From Acidobacteriaceae bacterium (lineage in GTDB: Bacteria; Acidobacteriota; Terriglobia; Terriglobales; Acidobacteriaceae), in the NCBI GenBank assembly GCA_003162495.1, contig PMOF01000154.1:10596-17968 (forward strand): a stretch of DNA of 7,373 bases. The letters run 5' to 3'. Position numbers and translations under genes: made by a program. The first letter of the stretch is position 1. Every line of letters begins with the position of its first letter. Below the pieces are notes generated by a model, which worked only from the letters and a program-made list of their open reading frames with translations, did no database searches and was not told the origin of the DNA. Positions 1 to 5,825 of this stretch are shown in pieces.

Positions 1-1756
1 CCAGGACGCGATTCAGGGATTGGAGGATTTTTGCCGGGCTTCTCTCCGGGATGCGGCGCAGCGCTCCCATCAGCATGGAGACATTCATGGCCGCTTTGAG
101 TCCCTTGCCGGCCACGTCGCCAATGACCACAAGCAGGCCGCCGTCGCCGGTGGATTGCACATGGAAAAAGTCGCCGCCCACTTCGTTGGCCGGGTTGTAA
201 ATGGAGTCCACTTCAAAACCTGGAGTTTCGAGCCGCTCGTGAGGGATCATCAATTCCTGTACGCTGCGGGCGGCGGCCAGTTCGCTGGAGGTTCGTTCCT
301 GGTCGCGATGAATGCGGAGGAAGCGAACAAAAATGATGAGCACAATCACGAAGATTCCGGCGAAGTCGGCGATGGAGGCGAAGTGGATGGGGATGGGCCC
401 GGCCTGGACTGTGAGGGGCGAGCGATAGAAACTGCCGCTGATTTCGCTCTCCGTCGTGAGCACCGGCTCGATAAGACCCACCAGGCTCAGCACCAGCGGA
501 ATCAGCAGCAGGCCGGCCTCGAAGTTTCGCCTGATTGTGGCCGTAACCAAAGTGAGGAACACAAAGATGATCCATCCGAGAATCCACAGAATGCTGCCGA
601 TGAGGACGACGGCCAGCAGAATCCCGATGAGGGTGCTGTGACCCACAAAGAGCAAAGTGGGGCCGACACCCGCCAGGACAGGAGCGGTGTAACGCAATGC
701 CTTGATATACCACCGGCGACGCAACGCGAGAAAAGCGATGAGGAACTCGAAGTAAAGATAGGCCGAGATCAGCACCAACTGCAGAACCGCGGCCCCATAC
801 CATAGGCTGTCCAGCCGGGCAGAGCTCCCGGCCAGCTCAACAAAACCGATGGGCGCCTGAGAAAGCTCGTACAAGGCCAGCCAGAGATACTCGATGTGGC
901 CTTTTTGCGAAAAATAAAGAGCTAGCAGAAAAAGCACAAGAACGGCCAGCAGAGTGTCGTCGACCAGTCTCGGCAGGCGTTCGAACAGGCCATGGTCTGT
1001 CCAAAGCTCCAGGGCGCGGTCCAGGTCCCTGCGGTTGCCAAGGAGCAAGGTGCGGGCGCTGAAGAAGCGGGTATAGGCCCCATATCCGAATGGAATATAG
1101 AGGGTTCGCACCACCAGTGTCAGGGAAGTGTCAGCGGGGGACACGCTGAGGTCGTAGACGCGGGAGATCTTTTGATAGTGCTCGGGCGCGGCTCCGTTCG
1201 GCCCTTCCGGCTGAATTCGCTTGCCATTGGCAAACACGTCCACGCCTGGCCCGGTCTGCGAGTTGAAACTCATGGAAGTGTTCTGCGACACCGGCAACTC
1301 GATGAGCAAAGCCAGGGGACCATGATTGGGGGCCAGTTTGAGATGAAGGCGGAACCAGACGAAAAGTCTCTGGTGGTGCGGGCCGGGGCCGTGATTTTCA
1401 GGACTGGCGCCGGGAACTCCCGGGCTGTCGGAGTCGCGATCCTCGTCATCCACGTCGGGGATGGACTGCGCCGCGTTCCGGACTGCCCAGGTCGAGTCGT
1501 CAAAATCCGCGTTAGCCGCCGCCGGATTGGCCGTCACGCCGACACGCCAGCCTTTATCCAGGGTCACCGGCGAGCCAAGCTGGGTCGCGTCGAAAAGCAC
1601 CACGGGCGTGCTGAGCGGATTGGCCGGGGCGAGCCGCAGAGGACGGGGCTGTGGTCTCAATGCGTGAGGCAGCGGAATGTGAGGAGGCGGCTGGGCAATG
1701 CCGCCCAATGCACAAACAACGCCGATCGCGATGAGCCCCAGGATTTTCCGGCGCAA
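1..1756 (-). CDS. 7TM sensor with C-terminal SpoIIE/PP2C serine phosphatase domain (partial)
   Basis: I read this frame by hand; it is open for 585 codons and leaves the window at position 1, so the C-terminus is missing. Residues 1-23 form a signal peptide (MRRKILG, a hydrophobic core, then GIA before Gln). Residues 24-265 look like a periplasmic jelly-roll-type domain with the pattern DFDDSTW near 84-90. About seven hydrophobic segments follow (268-284, 287-306, 317-345, 353-372, 374-407, 413-432, 459-479). A short helix (485-505, ELAAARSVQELMIP) leads into a SpoIIE/RsbU-type PP2C domain. Its first two metal-site motifs are present: VGGDFF (D529) and GDVAGKG (D547). The architecture matches 7TMR-DISM-like sensors fused to RsbU-type phosphatases, which usually dephosphorylate anti-anti-sigma proteins; ligand and partner are unknown. 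The start is TTG 1756, with a G-run upstream and an in-frame stop further up. TTG 1768 is an alternative start. Domain call sure, role inferred. Confidence 0.9.
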   Translation of the reverse strand, partial: MRRKILGLIAIGVVCALGGIAQPPPHIPLPHALRPQPRPLRLAPANPLSTPVVLFDATQLGSPVTLDKGWRVGVTANPAAANADFDDSTWAVRNAAQSIPDVDDEDRDSDSPGVPGASPENHGPGPHHQRLFVWFRLHLKLAPNHGPLALLIELPVSQNTSMSFNSQTGPGVDVFANGKRIQPEGPNGAAPEHYQKISRVYDLSVSPADTSLTLVVRTLYIPFGYGAYTRFFSARTLLLGNRRDLDRALELWTDHGLFERLPRLVDDTLLAVLVLFLLALYFSQKGHIEYLWLALYELSQAPIGFVELAGSSARLDSLWYGAAVLQLVLISAYLYFEFLIAFLALRRRWYIKALRYTAPVLAGVGPTLLFVGHSTLIGILLAVVLIGSILWILGWIIFVFLTLVTATIRRNFEAGLLLIPLVLSLVGLIEPVLTTESEISGSFYRSPLTVQAGPIPIHFASIADFAGIFVIVLIIFVRFLRIHRDQERTSSELAAARSVQELMIPHERLETPGFEVDSIYNPANEVGGDFFHVQSTGDGGLLVVIGDVAGKGLKAAMNVSMLMGALRRIPERSPAKILQSLNRVL

Positions 1757-1994
1757 GACACCCCCCAATTCTTTGTGTTCTTCACTTTAATTCAGCCGGG
1801 AACAAGCGCCAAGAAGAATGCGCGAGGGTCAACCTGCGCTGGAATACCAGGCTGAAAGCAACGTAATCGAAGCGGGATTCAAGCTTCTGTGCGAATTTAT
1901 TCTTTCAGATCGTTACCCAATAGGAGGATACTAGCGTCTAAGGATCGAGCGAAGCGGGTTTCGTAGCGCTTGCTTCCCAGTTGGAGGTGCGGCC
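1757..1994. other. divergent intergenic region, sensor-phosphatase / M48 peptidase
   Basis: This 238-bp spacer must carry the promoters of both divergent genes, but I find no convincing -35/-10 pair on either strand. It holds a near-perfect direct repeat, CGAAGCGGG(A/T)TTC, at 1868-1880 and 1950-1962, 82 bp apart with one mismatch. An AGGAGG at 1922-1927 has no start codon within range. No gene is seen. Confidence 0.5.
1983..1988 (+). promoter_or_regulatory. ribosome binding site of the M48 peptidase
   Basis: GGAGGT lies 6 nt before ATG 1995. This fixes the start at 1995, just ahead of a clean signal peptide. Confidence 0.8.
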
Positions 1995-3359
1995 ATGAGA
2001 ACAATTTACTGGAGCTCGAGAGCAGCGGTGCTGGCAGGATTTGCGCTGGCGCTGACCACCGGACTGTGGGCACAGTCCACACCGTCGAGCCCGGCTCCGG
2101 CGAACACGCCCACCGCCCAGCCGGCGCCGGGGACGGATCCGGTCGGGGGAGACACGCAGGCCACGACTCCCGCGGCGAAGCAAACTGCGCCCGCTCCCGC
2201 AGCGACGCCCGCCGGAAGCGATACTCAAACCACGACCACGGCAAAGCAGCCCGATCCCGGAACGACTCCGGTCGGTGGAGATGCCCCGGCTACGACTTCG
2301 TCGCAAAAGCCTGCTCCCGGAACGACCCCGGTTGGGGGCGATACGGCCGCCAAGAATGTGGATCCTGAGAAGGTGATCGAACCCGGCAGCCAGAAGATCA
2401 ATGTGAAGACGGGCAGCATTGAGGACGTGGGTGCGGTGGGCAATCGCGATATCGGCGGACGGGGAATGGGCAACTGGTATTCAGTCGACAGCGAGATCAA
2501 GATGGGCAAGATGTATGCCTCCGAGGTCGATAAGAGTTCCAGGTTCATTACCGATTCGGTAGTCAACGAGTACGTCAATCGAGTCGGCCAGAACATCGTC
2601 AAGAATTCCGATTGCAAGGTTCCGTTTACGATCAAGATCATCGATTCGGACGAGATCAACGCCTTCGCTCTGCCGGGCGGCTTTTTCTATGTGAATTCGG
2701 GGTTGATTCTGAACGCTGACGAGGAGGCCGAACTGGCCGGGGTGATGGCCCACGAGACGGCTCACGTGTGCGCTCATCACGCCGCGCGCGAAATGACGCG
2801 CATGAACTACGCCCAGTTGGGCACCATTCCGCTGATCTTCCTTGGCGGCTGGACGGGCTACGGCATCTACGAGGCTGCAGGGTTGGCGGTGCCGATGACT
2901 TTTCTGATGTTCTCCCGCGAATTCGAGGCACAGGCCGACTATCTCGGCGTGCAATACATGTATCGGGCGGGATACGATCCGCAGGCCTTCATCAGTTTCT
3001 TTGAAAAGGTCCAGGCTCTGGAAAAACGCAAGCCCGGCCTGGTGGCGAAAGCGTTCGCTGACCACCCGCAGACGCCCGATCGGATCTTGCACTCCCAGGA
3101 GGAGATTGCCCGCATCCTGCCTGCGAGAGACGAATACACGGTGACCACTTCGGAGTTCGACGACGTCAAGGCACGCCTGGCGCGGATTGAAAACAAGCGC
3201 CGCCTGACCGACTCGAAGGATATGAAGAAGCCGTCACTGCGGAGAGCGAGCACGGGAACGAACGATTCTACCAGTCCTTCCTCGACCACTTCGACGGACC
3301 CCAACAGCAGCGATCCAACCGACCAGCCCACGCTGCATCGCCGCGAGGACACGAACTAG
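1995..3359 (+). CDS. secreted M48 family zinc metallopeptidase
   Basis: A 454-residue exported protease. Residues 1-26 are a Sec signal peptide (hydrophobic AAVLAGFALAL, likely cleaved after LWA). Residues 27-120 are a Pro/Thr/Ala/Gly linker made of imperfect repeats. The M48 catalytic domain spans about 165-375. It has the zinc motif HETAH (H253, E254, H257) and a downstream glutamate ligand in FEAQAD (E311). It also has the preceding FALPGGFFYVNSGL strand typical of the BepA/LoiP/YfgC-like branch. A hydrophobic segment (277-305, rich in Gly/Leu/Ile) lies between the two zinc motifs. The C-terminal 45 residues are a Ser/Thr/Asp-rich low-complexity tail. Family members degrade misfolded or assembly-stalled envelope proteins; that role is inferred here. 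No TPR domain like that of BepA is visible; the low-complexity tail is there instead. The gene stands alone, diverging from the sensor-phosphatase gene. Confidence 0.92.
   Translation: MRTIYWSSRAAVLAGFALALTTGLWAQSTPSSPAPANTPTAQPAPGTDPVGGDTQATTPAAKQTAPAPAATPAGSDTQTTTTAKQPDPGTTPVGGDAPATTSSQKPAPGTTPVGGDTAAKNVDPEKVIEPGSQKINVKTGSIEDVGAVGNRDIGGRGMGNWYSVDSEIKMGKMYASEVDKSSRFITDSVVNEYVNRVGQNIVKNSDCKVPFTIKIIDSDEINAFALPGGFFYVNSGLILNADEEAELAGVMAHETAHVCAHHAAREMTRMNYAQLGTIPLIFLGGWTGYGIYEAAGLAVPMTFLMFSREFEAQADYLGVQYMYRAGYDPQAFISFFEKVQALEKRKPGLVAKAFADHPQTPDRILHSQEEIARILPARDEYTVTTSEFDDVKARLARIENKRRLTDSKDMKKPSLRRASTGTNDSTSPSSTTSTDPNSSDPTDQPTLHRREDTN
2121..2342 (+). repeat. four imperfect ~20-residue repeats in the M48 peptidase linker
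   Basis: Residues 43-116 consist of four degenerate units of 23, 20, 20 and about 18 residues. The pattern is P-A/D-P-G-T-x-P-V-G-G-D followed by a Thr/Ala/Gln/Lys stretch. Units 1, 3 and 4 keep PVGGD; unit 2 reads PAGSD. The repetition also shows in the DNA (repeated CCGGT-GG-GGxGA). It is probably a flexible spacer that grew by slippage or unequal recombination. Confidence 0.8.
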
Positions 3360-3676
3360 CGCGCACTGCCCCCGAGGGGACGAGAGACTGCCGAATTGGG
3401 CAGGGTGGGGAATCCCCGGCCGACTTCCGTGCGGGCAGAGGCTCGGCCCTTGGACATCGAAGGACATTCAGCGAAAAAGAATCGCCCGAGGGGCGAAATC
3501 GCTGCAGCGCCGACAATTCTTTCTGAAAATTCACCATGGGCCCCAACAGCGCAATCGCTTGGGTAGGGCTTCCGCTCGGGCCCCACAGGGTGGGCTTGCG
3601 GTCGCTTTCGTGCAGAAGAACGAGCCGGATTGGGAGGGCGGAAACCCGGCTAGTTTCGGTAATTGCCGGAAAACCC
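3360..3676. other. 317-bp gene-free stretch with several inverted repeats
   Basis: No frame here has protein-like composition together with an RBS. Visible structures are CTGCC/GGCAG at 3388-3403, GGGG-AAT-CCCC at 3407-3417, the composite hairpin at 3469-3504 (listed separately), and AGCCGG/CCGGCT at 3623-3651 around a 17-nt loop. A GGGCCCC motif occurs twice, at 3538-3544 and 3578-3584. No hairpin is followed by a T-run on the plus strand, so the transcript end of the M48 gene is not obvious. Confidence 0.5.
3469..3504. terminator. two-part hairpin, terminator-like on the minus strand
   Basis: An outer stem CAGCGA/TCGCTG (3469-3474 with 3499-3504) encloses an inner perfect stem TCGCCC-GAG-GGGCGA (3482-3496). 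They are separated by an asymmetric internal loop (7 nt against 2 nt). Read on the minus strand, the inner stem is followed by TTCTTTTTCG, resembling an intrinsic terminator. On the plus strand there is no T-run, so its use as the M48 terminator is uncertain. No minus-strand gene to its right is evident. Confidence 0.4.
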
Positions 3677-3706
3677 TTGAACTGATGGGTGAAACCGCGC
3701 TATAAC
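3677..3706 (+). promoter_or_regulatory. sigma-70-type promoter of the HTH gene
   Basis: TTGAAC (3677-3682, 4/6 to consensus) and TATAAC (3701-3706, 5/6) are separated by 18 bp. Transcription would start near 3713, giving a 5' UTR of about 58 nt before ATG 3771. It is the best promoter match I found in the window. Confidence 0.6.
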
Positions 3707-3716
3707 TACAAGTCTA

Positions 3717-3732
3717 CCGGCAGCTCTGCCGG
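3717..3732. promoter_or_regulatory. perfect inverted repeat at the predicted transcription start
   Basis: CCGGCAG-CT-CTGCCGG is a perfect 7-bp inverted repeat with a 2-nt centre, a few bases after the predicted start site. It could be an operator (possibly for the HTH protein itself) or a hairpin at the 5' end of the mRNA. The two cannot be told apart by eye. Confidence 0.5.
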
Positions 3733-3753
3733 AATCCCTGTTGAGGCTAGAGC

Positions 3754-3766
3754 GCCTCCCGGAGGC
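3754..3766 (+). promoter_or_regulatory. SD of the HTH gene inside an inverted repeat
   Basis: GCCTCC-C-GGAGGC is a perfect inverted repeat whose right arm is the SD (GGAGG, 3761-3765), 5 nt before ATG 3771. A 5-bp stem with a 3-nt loop would hide the SD. The SD also decides the start: ATG 3771 rather than TTG 3741 upstream. Confidence 0.55.
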
Positions 3767-3770
3767 AGTC

Positions 3771-4040
3771 ATGCGCAACGTCGCAGCCCGTTCCAACCTG
3801 CTGGTCCCCGAGGTGCGCGAAGTCATGGACATTCGCCAGGCCTCGGATTACCTCGGCATCTCTCCAGACACGCTTTATAAATACGCATCGGAAGGCTTTG
3901 TGCCGGCTTTCAAACTGGGCAACCGCTGGCGCTTCAAGCGCTCGCGGCTCGACGAGTGGATGGATCGTCAGGCCGATCTGCAAGCCGCCGATGCGGAGCT
4001 CGATCCGCACCAGAAGAAGCCGGTGCGGGCGGCGATGTAA
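3771..4040 (+). CDS. small HTH DNA-binding protein, excisionase/MerR-like (HTH_17 type)
   Basis: An 89-residue protein. Residues 20-64 form an excisionase-family winged HTH: MDIRQASDYLGISPDTLYKY carries the helix-turn-helix, and VPAFKLGNRWRFKRSRLDEWM the wing and last helix. The 18-residue N-terminal lead and a 25-residue charged tail (QAADAELDP, then a basic end) are not part of the fold. This domain binds DNA in phage excisionases, in BldC-like regulators and in many unplaced chromosomal regulators. No integrase or attachment site lies nearby, so a chromosomal regulator is more likely than an excisionase. The start is set by GGAGG 5 nt before ATG 3771; ATG 3825 would keep only the HTH core and has no comparable SD. 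The target is unknown; autoregulation through the nearby inverted repeat or control of the downstream peptidase-acc operon are guesses. Confidence 0.85.
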   Translation: MRNVAARSNLLVPEVREVMDIRQASDYLGISPDTLYKYASEGFVPAFKLGNRWRFKRSRLDEWMDRQADLQAADAELDPHQKKPVRAAM

Positions 4041-4047
4041 GCTTCGT

Positions 4048-4066
4048 TCCGCCCCTACGGGGCGGA
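4048..4066 (+). terminator. strong hairpin after the HTH gene
   Basis: TCCGCCCC-TAC-GGGGCGGA is a perfect 8-bp stem with a 3-nt loop, starting 8 nt after the HTH stop codon. Its position suggests transcription termination. No T-run follows on either strand, so it may instead be an mRNA 3'-end stabiliser or a dispersed palindrome. Confidence 0.5.
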
Positions 4067-4114
4067 CGGAATTGATTGGCTTGGCTTCCTTCGCTTCCCC
4101 TGGGCTATTTTCGG

Positions 4115-4133
4115 TTCCTCCCTTCAGGAGGAA
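4115..4133 (+). promoter_or_regulatory. perfect hairpin sequestering an SD in the M24 leader
   Basis: TTCCTCC-CTTCA-GGAGGAA is a perfect 7-bp stem with a 5-nt loop. Its right arm contains a full SD (AGGAGG, 4126-4131) and the first base of ATG 4133. When folded, the SD and start would be closed. The SD-ATG spacing is only 1 nt, which is poor for initiation. Confidence 0.5.
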
Positions 4134-4165
4134 TGTCCATTCTAAACGCGGACCCCCCGCCGTGA
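4133..4165 (+). CDS. possible ten-codon leader peptide ending in Pro-Pro-Pro
   Basis: The frame reads MSILNADPPP then TGA. It begins in the SD-sequestering hairpin and stops 13 nt before the M24 start. Three consecutive proline codons before the stop are the kind of sequence at which ribosomes stall without EF-P. The downstream gene encodes a proline-bond peptidase with no SD of its own, so translational coupling or attenuation is conceivable. Against it: the SD is only 1 nt from the ATG, and a ten-codon frame can arise by chance. Confidence 0.25.
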   Translation: MSILNADPPP

Positions 4166-4171
4166 TATACC
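4163..4171 (+). promoter_or_regulatory. possible extended -10 element of the M24-accBC operon
   Basis: TG-A-TATACC matches an extended -10 (TGn plus a hexamer at 4/6). A start site 6-8 nt downstream would fall at or next to ATG 4179, giving a leaderless mRNA. No good -35 is visible at the expected distance, so this is tentative. Confidence 0.35.
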
Positions 4172-4178
4172 TTTCCCG

Positions 4179-5270
4179 ATGGATCACTTACGCCGCACAG
4201 GCCAGTTGCGCCGCCGCATGACTCGCGCAGGTCTGCCCGGACTGCTGGTCACACACCTTCCCGATCTTCGCTATCTATGCGGATTCACCGGCTCGAGCGC
4301 GGCGTTGGCGGTGACGCGGCGAGCGGCGCGGCTGTTTACCGACGGCCGCTACAAAACGCAGGCCGCGGAAGAAGTTGAGACGGCGCGGGTGCAGATCATC
4401 TCCGGCTCGCCCCAGGTGGCTGCCGTGGAGTGGCTGGCCGCGCAGGCGGGAGTGGACAGCGCCGGATTTGACCCTAACTGGACCACCGTGGCTGAACTCG
4501 ACCGCTGGAAGCGCGCGCTGCCATCCCGGGTGCGCCGCGGCTTTTTTTCGGCGTTGGCAGCTCCACTGGTAGAGGCACTGCGCCTGGTGAAAGATGAAGA
4601 CGAGCTGGCCTTGATGACCGATGCGGCGAGCGTGGGTTGCCGGCTGTTTGAGCACATGCTGGGGTTTATCCGGCCGGGCCTCAAGGAGACCGAGGTGGCC
4701 GCGGAACTGGAATATCAGGCGCGGCTCAAAGGCGCTGAGGGCATGTCGTTTGAGACTATCGTCGCTTCAGGGGTGCGCTCCGCGCTGCCGCATGGCAGAG
4801 CGACCCAAAATCCACTGCCTCGCAGAGGCTTCCTGACCCTCGACTTCGGTGTTATCCTCAAGGGTTATTGCTCGGATATGACGCGTACCGTGTACCTGGG
4901 AAAGCCCGGAGACCAGGAACGGAATGCATACGCGGCCGTGCTCGAGGCCCAGGAAAGCGCGGTTGGCGCGGTGGGCTCCGGCGTAAGCTGCGGGGACGTG
5001 GACGAGGCTGCCCGCCGCGTGTTGCGCGATGCCGGCCTGGCAGAGGCATTTTCCCACTCCACCGGTCATGGGGTGGGGCTTGAGATTCACGAGTCGCCGA
5101 GGATTGGCGCCGGACAGACAACCAGGCTGCTTCCGGGCATGGTTGTTACCATTGAGCCTGGTGTTTATCTGGCGGGCAAGTTCGGCATTCGCATTGAGGA
5201 CATGGTTGCTGTAACCCGAACCGGAGGGCAGGTGCTGACCCCGGCGCCGAAGGCCCTGATCGAACTATGA
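4179..5270 (+). CDS. M24 family Xaa-Pro peptidase (aminopeptidase P / prolidase-like)
   Basis: A 363-residue cytosolic metallopeptidase that cleaves bonds next to proline. The N-terminal creatinase-type domain (about 5-130) has the typical LLVTHLPDLRYLCGFTGSS start; the pita-bread catalytic domain spans about 138-360. All five metal ligands are present: D222 (LDFG), D233 (SDMTRT), H297 (STGHGVGLEIHE), E326 (TIEPGVY) and E340 (GIRIEDM). The substrate-site histidines H205 (SALPHG) and H304 are also there. Length fits short bacterial prolidase/aminopeptidase P proteins; the sequence alone does not separate them. ATG 4179 has no SD. ATG 4218 would cut the first helix, so 4179 is preferred, read either leaderless or by coupling. 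It is first of a likely operon, 40 nt before accB. Confidence 0.93.
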   Translation: MDHLRRTGQLRRRMTRAGLPGLLVTHLPDLRYLCGFTGSSAALAVTRRAARLFTDGRYKTQAAEEVETARVQIISGSPQVAAVEWLAAQAGVDSAGFDPNWTTVAELDRWKRALPSRVRRGFFSALAAPLVEALRLVKDEDELALMTDAASVGCRLFEHMLGFIRPGLKETEVAAELEYQARLKGAEGMSFETIVASGVRSALPHGRATQNPLPRRGFLTLDFGVILKGYCSDMTRTVYLGKPGDQERNAYAAVLEAQESAVGAVGSGVSCGDVDEAARRVLRDAGLAEAFSHSTGHGVGLEIHESPRIGAGQTTRLLPGMVVTIEPGVYLAGKFGIRIEDMVAVTRTGGQVLTPAPKALIEL

Positions 5271-5310
5271 AACCGACCATCCGCACGCGGGTGGGAGAAT
5301 TAAGGAACGA

Positions 5311-5817
5311 ATGAATCCACTCAATCCCGAAGATATCGACGATCTGAGACAACTGATCGAATTCCTGAAGGAAAATCAAGTTGCGGAATTCGAGCTGGAA
5401 CGCGGCGATGTCCGCATCCGGCTCAAGTTCAGCGGGCCGGAAGTTCCGGGGAACGGAGTTTCGGATCTTGCGAACCTGCTGGCCGGCGCCCGGGCCACAC
5501 CGGCGCCGGCGGTCGCGCACGCTCCTGCGGCGGCCGCGGCGGTAGCTGCCGAAGCGGCAGCGGACCCAAACGAAGGATTGCATATTGTGAAGTCACCCAT
5601 GGTGGGCACCTATTATGGCTCGCCTTCGCCGGGCGCATCGTCTTTTGTCGCCCCCGGGGATCAGGTGGCCAAGGGGCAGGTGATCTGCATCGTCGAAGCC
5701 ATGAAGCTGATGAACGAGATCGAGTCCGATGCCGCCGGCGAGATCGTGAAATGTTTTGTCACCAACGGCCAGCCCATCGAGTTTGGGCAGCCTCTCTTTT
5801 CAATTCGCCCGGCATAG
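5311..5817 (+). CDS. accB: biotin carboxyl carrier protein of acetyl-CoA carboxylase
   Basis: A 168-residue cytosolic protein that carries biotin between the biotin carboxylase (AccC) and the carboxyltransferase in malonyl-CoA synthesis. The N-terminal region (1-42) has the usual DLRQLIEFLKENQVAEFELERGDVRIRLKF pattern. A Pro/Ala-rich flexible linker spans about 61-85. The biotinyl domain spans about 90-167, with the biotinylation site EAMKLMNEI (Lys132). The thumb segment YYGSPSPGASSFVAPGDQV, typical of true acetyl-CoA carboxylase BCCPs, supports AccB over a generic biotinyl protein. An AAGGAA at 5302-5307 serves as RBS for ATG 5311. It lies between the M24 gene and accC, separated from accC by an unusual 124-nt palindromic spacer. 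Confidence 0.97.
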   Translation: MNPLNPEDIDDLRQLIEFLKENQVAEFELERGDVRIRLKFSGPEVPGNGVSDLANLLAGARATPAPAVAHAPAAAAAVAAEAAADPNEGLHIVKSPMVGTYYGSPSPGASSFVAPGDQVAKGQVICIVEAMKLMNEIESDAAGEIVKCFVTNGQPIEFGQPLFSIRPA

Positions 5818-5825
5818 TCGGGCTA

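Noticed and set aside
213..803. Minus-strand open frame of 196 codons
   Set aside because: Out of frame with the PP2C gene; Arg/His/Pro-rich composition typical of a wrong frame in GC-rich DNA.
20..805. Plus-strand open frame of 261 codons
   Set aside because: Antisense shadow of the sensor-phosphatase gene; Gln/His/Asp-rich composition with no fold, while the minus strand has clear PP2C motifs.
992..1855. Plus-strand open frame of 287 codons
   Set aside because: Antisense to the sensor's periplasmic domain; no RBS or recognisable motif, and it runs into the divergent promoter region.
1922..1927. AGGAGG between the divergent genes
   Set aside because: No ATG, GTG or TTG at a usable distance downstream, so it is not a ribosome binding site for a gene I can see.
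3538..3584. GGGCCCC repeated 40 bp apart
   Set aside because: Short, palindromic and GC-only; easily due to chance in this composition.
3356..3586. Overlapping minus-strand frames in the gap after the M48 gene
   Set aside because: Several frames overlap each other with no RBS and no protein-like pattern; treated as chance open frames.
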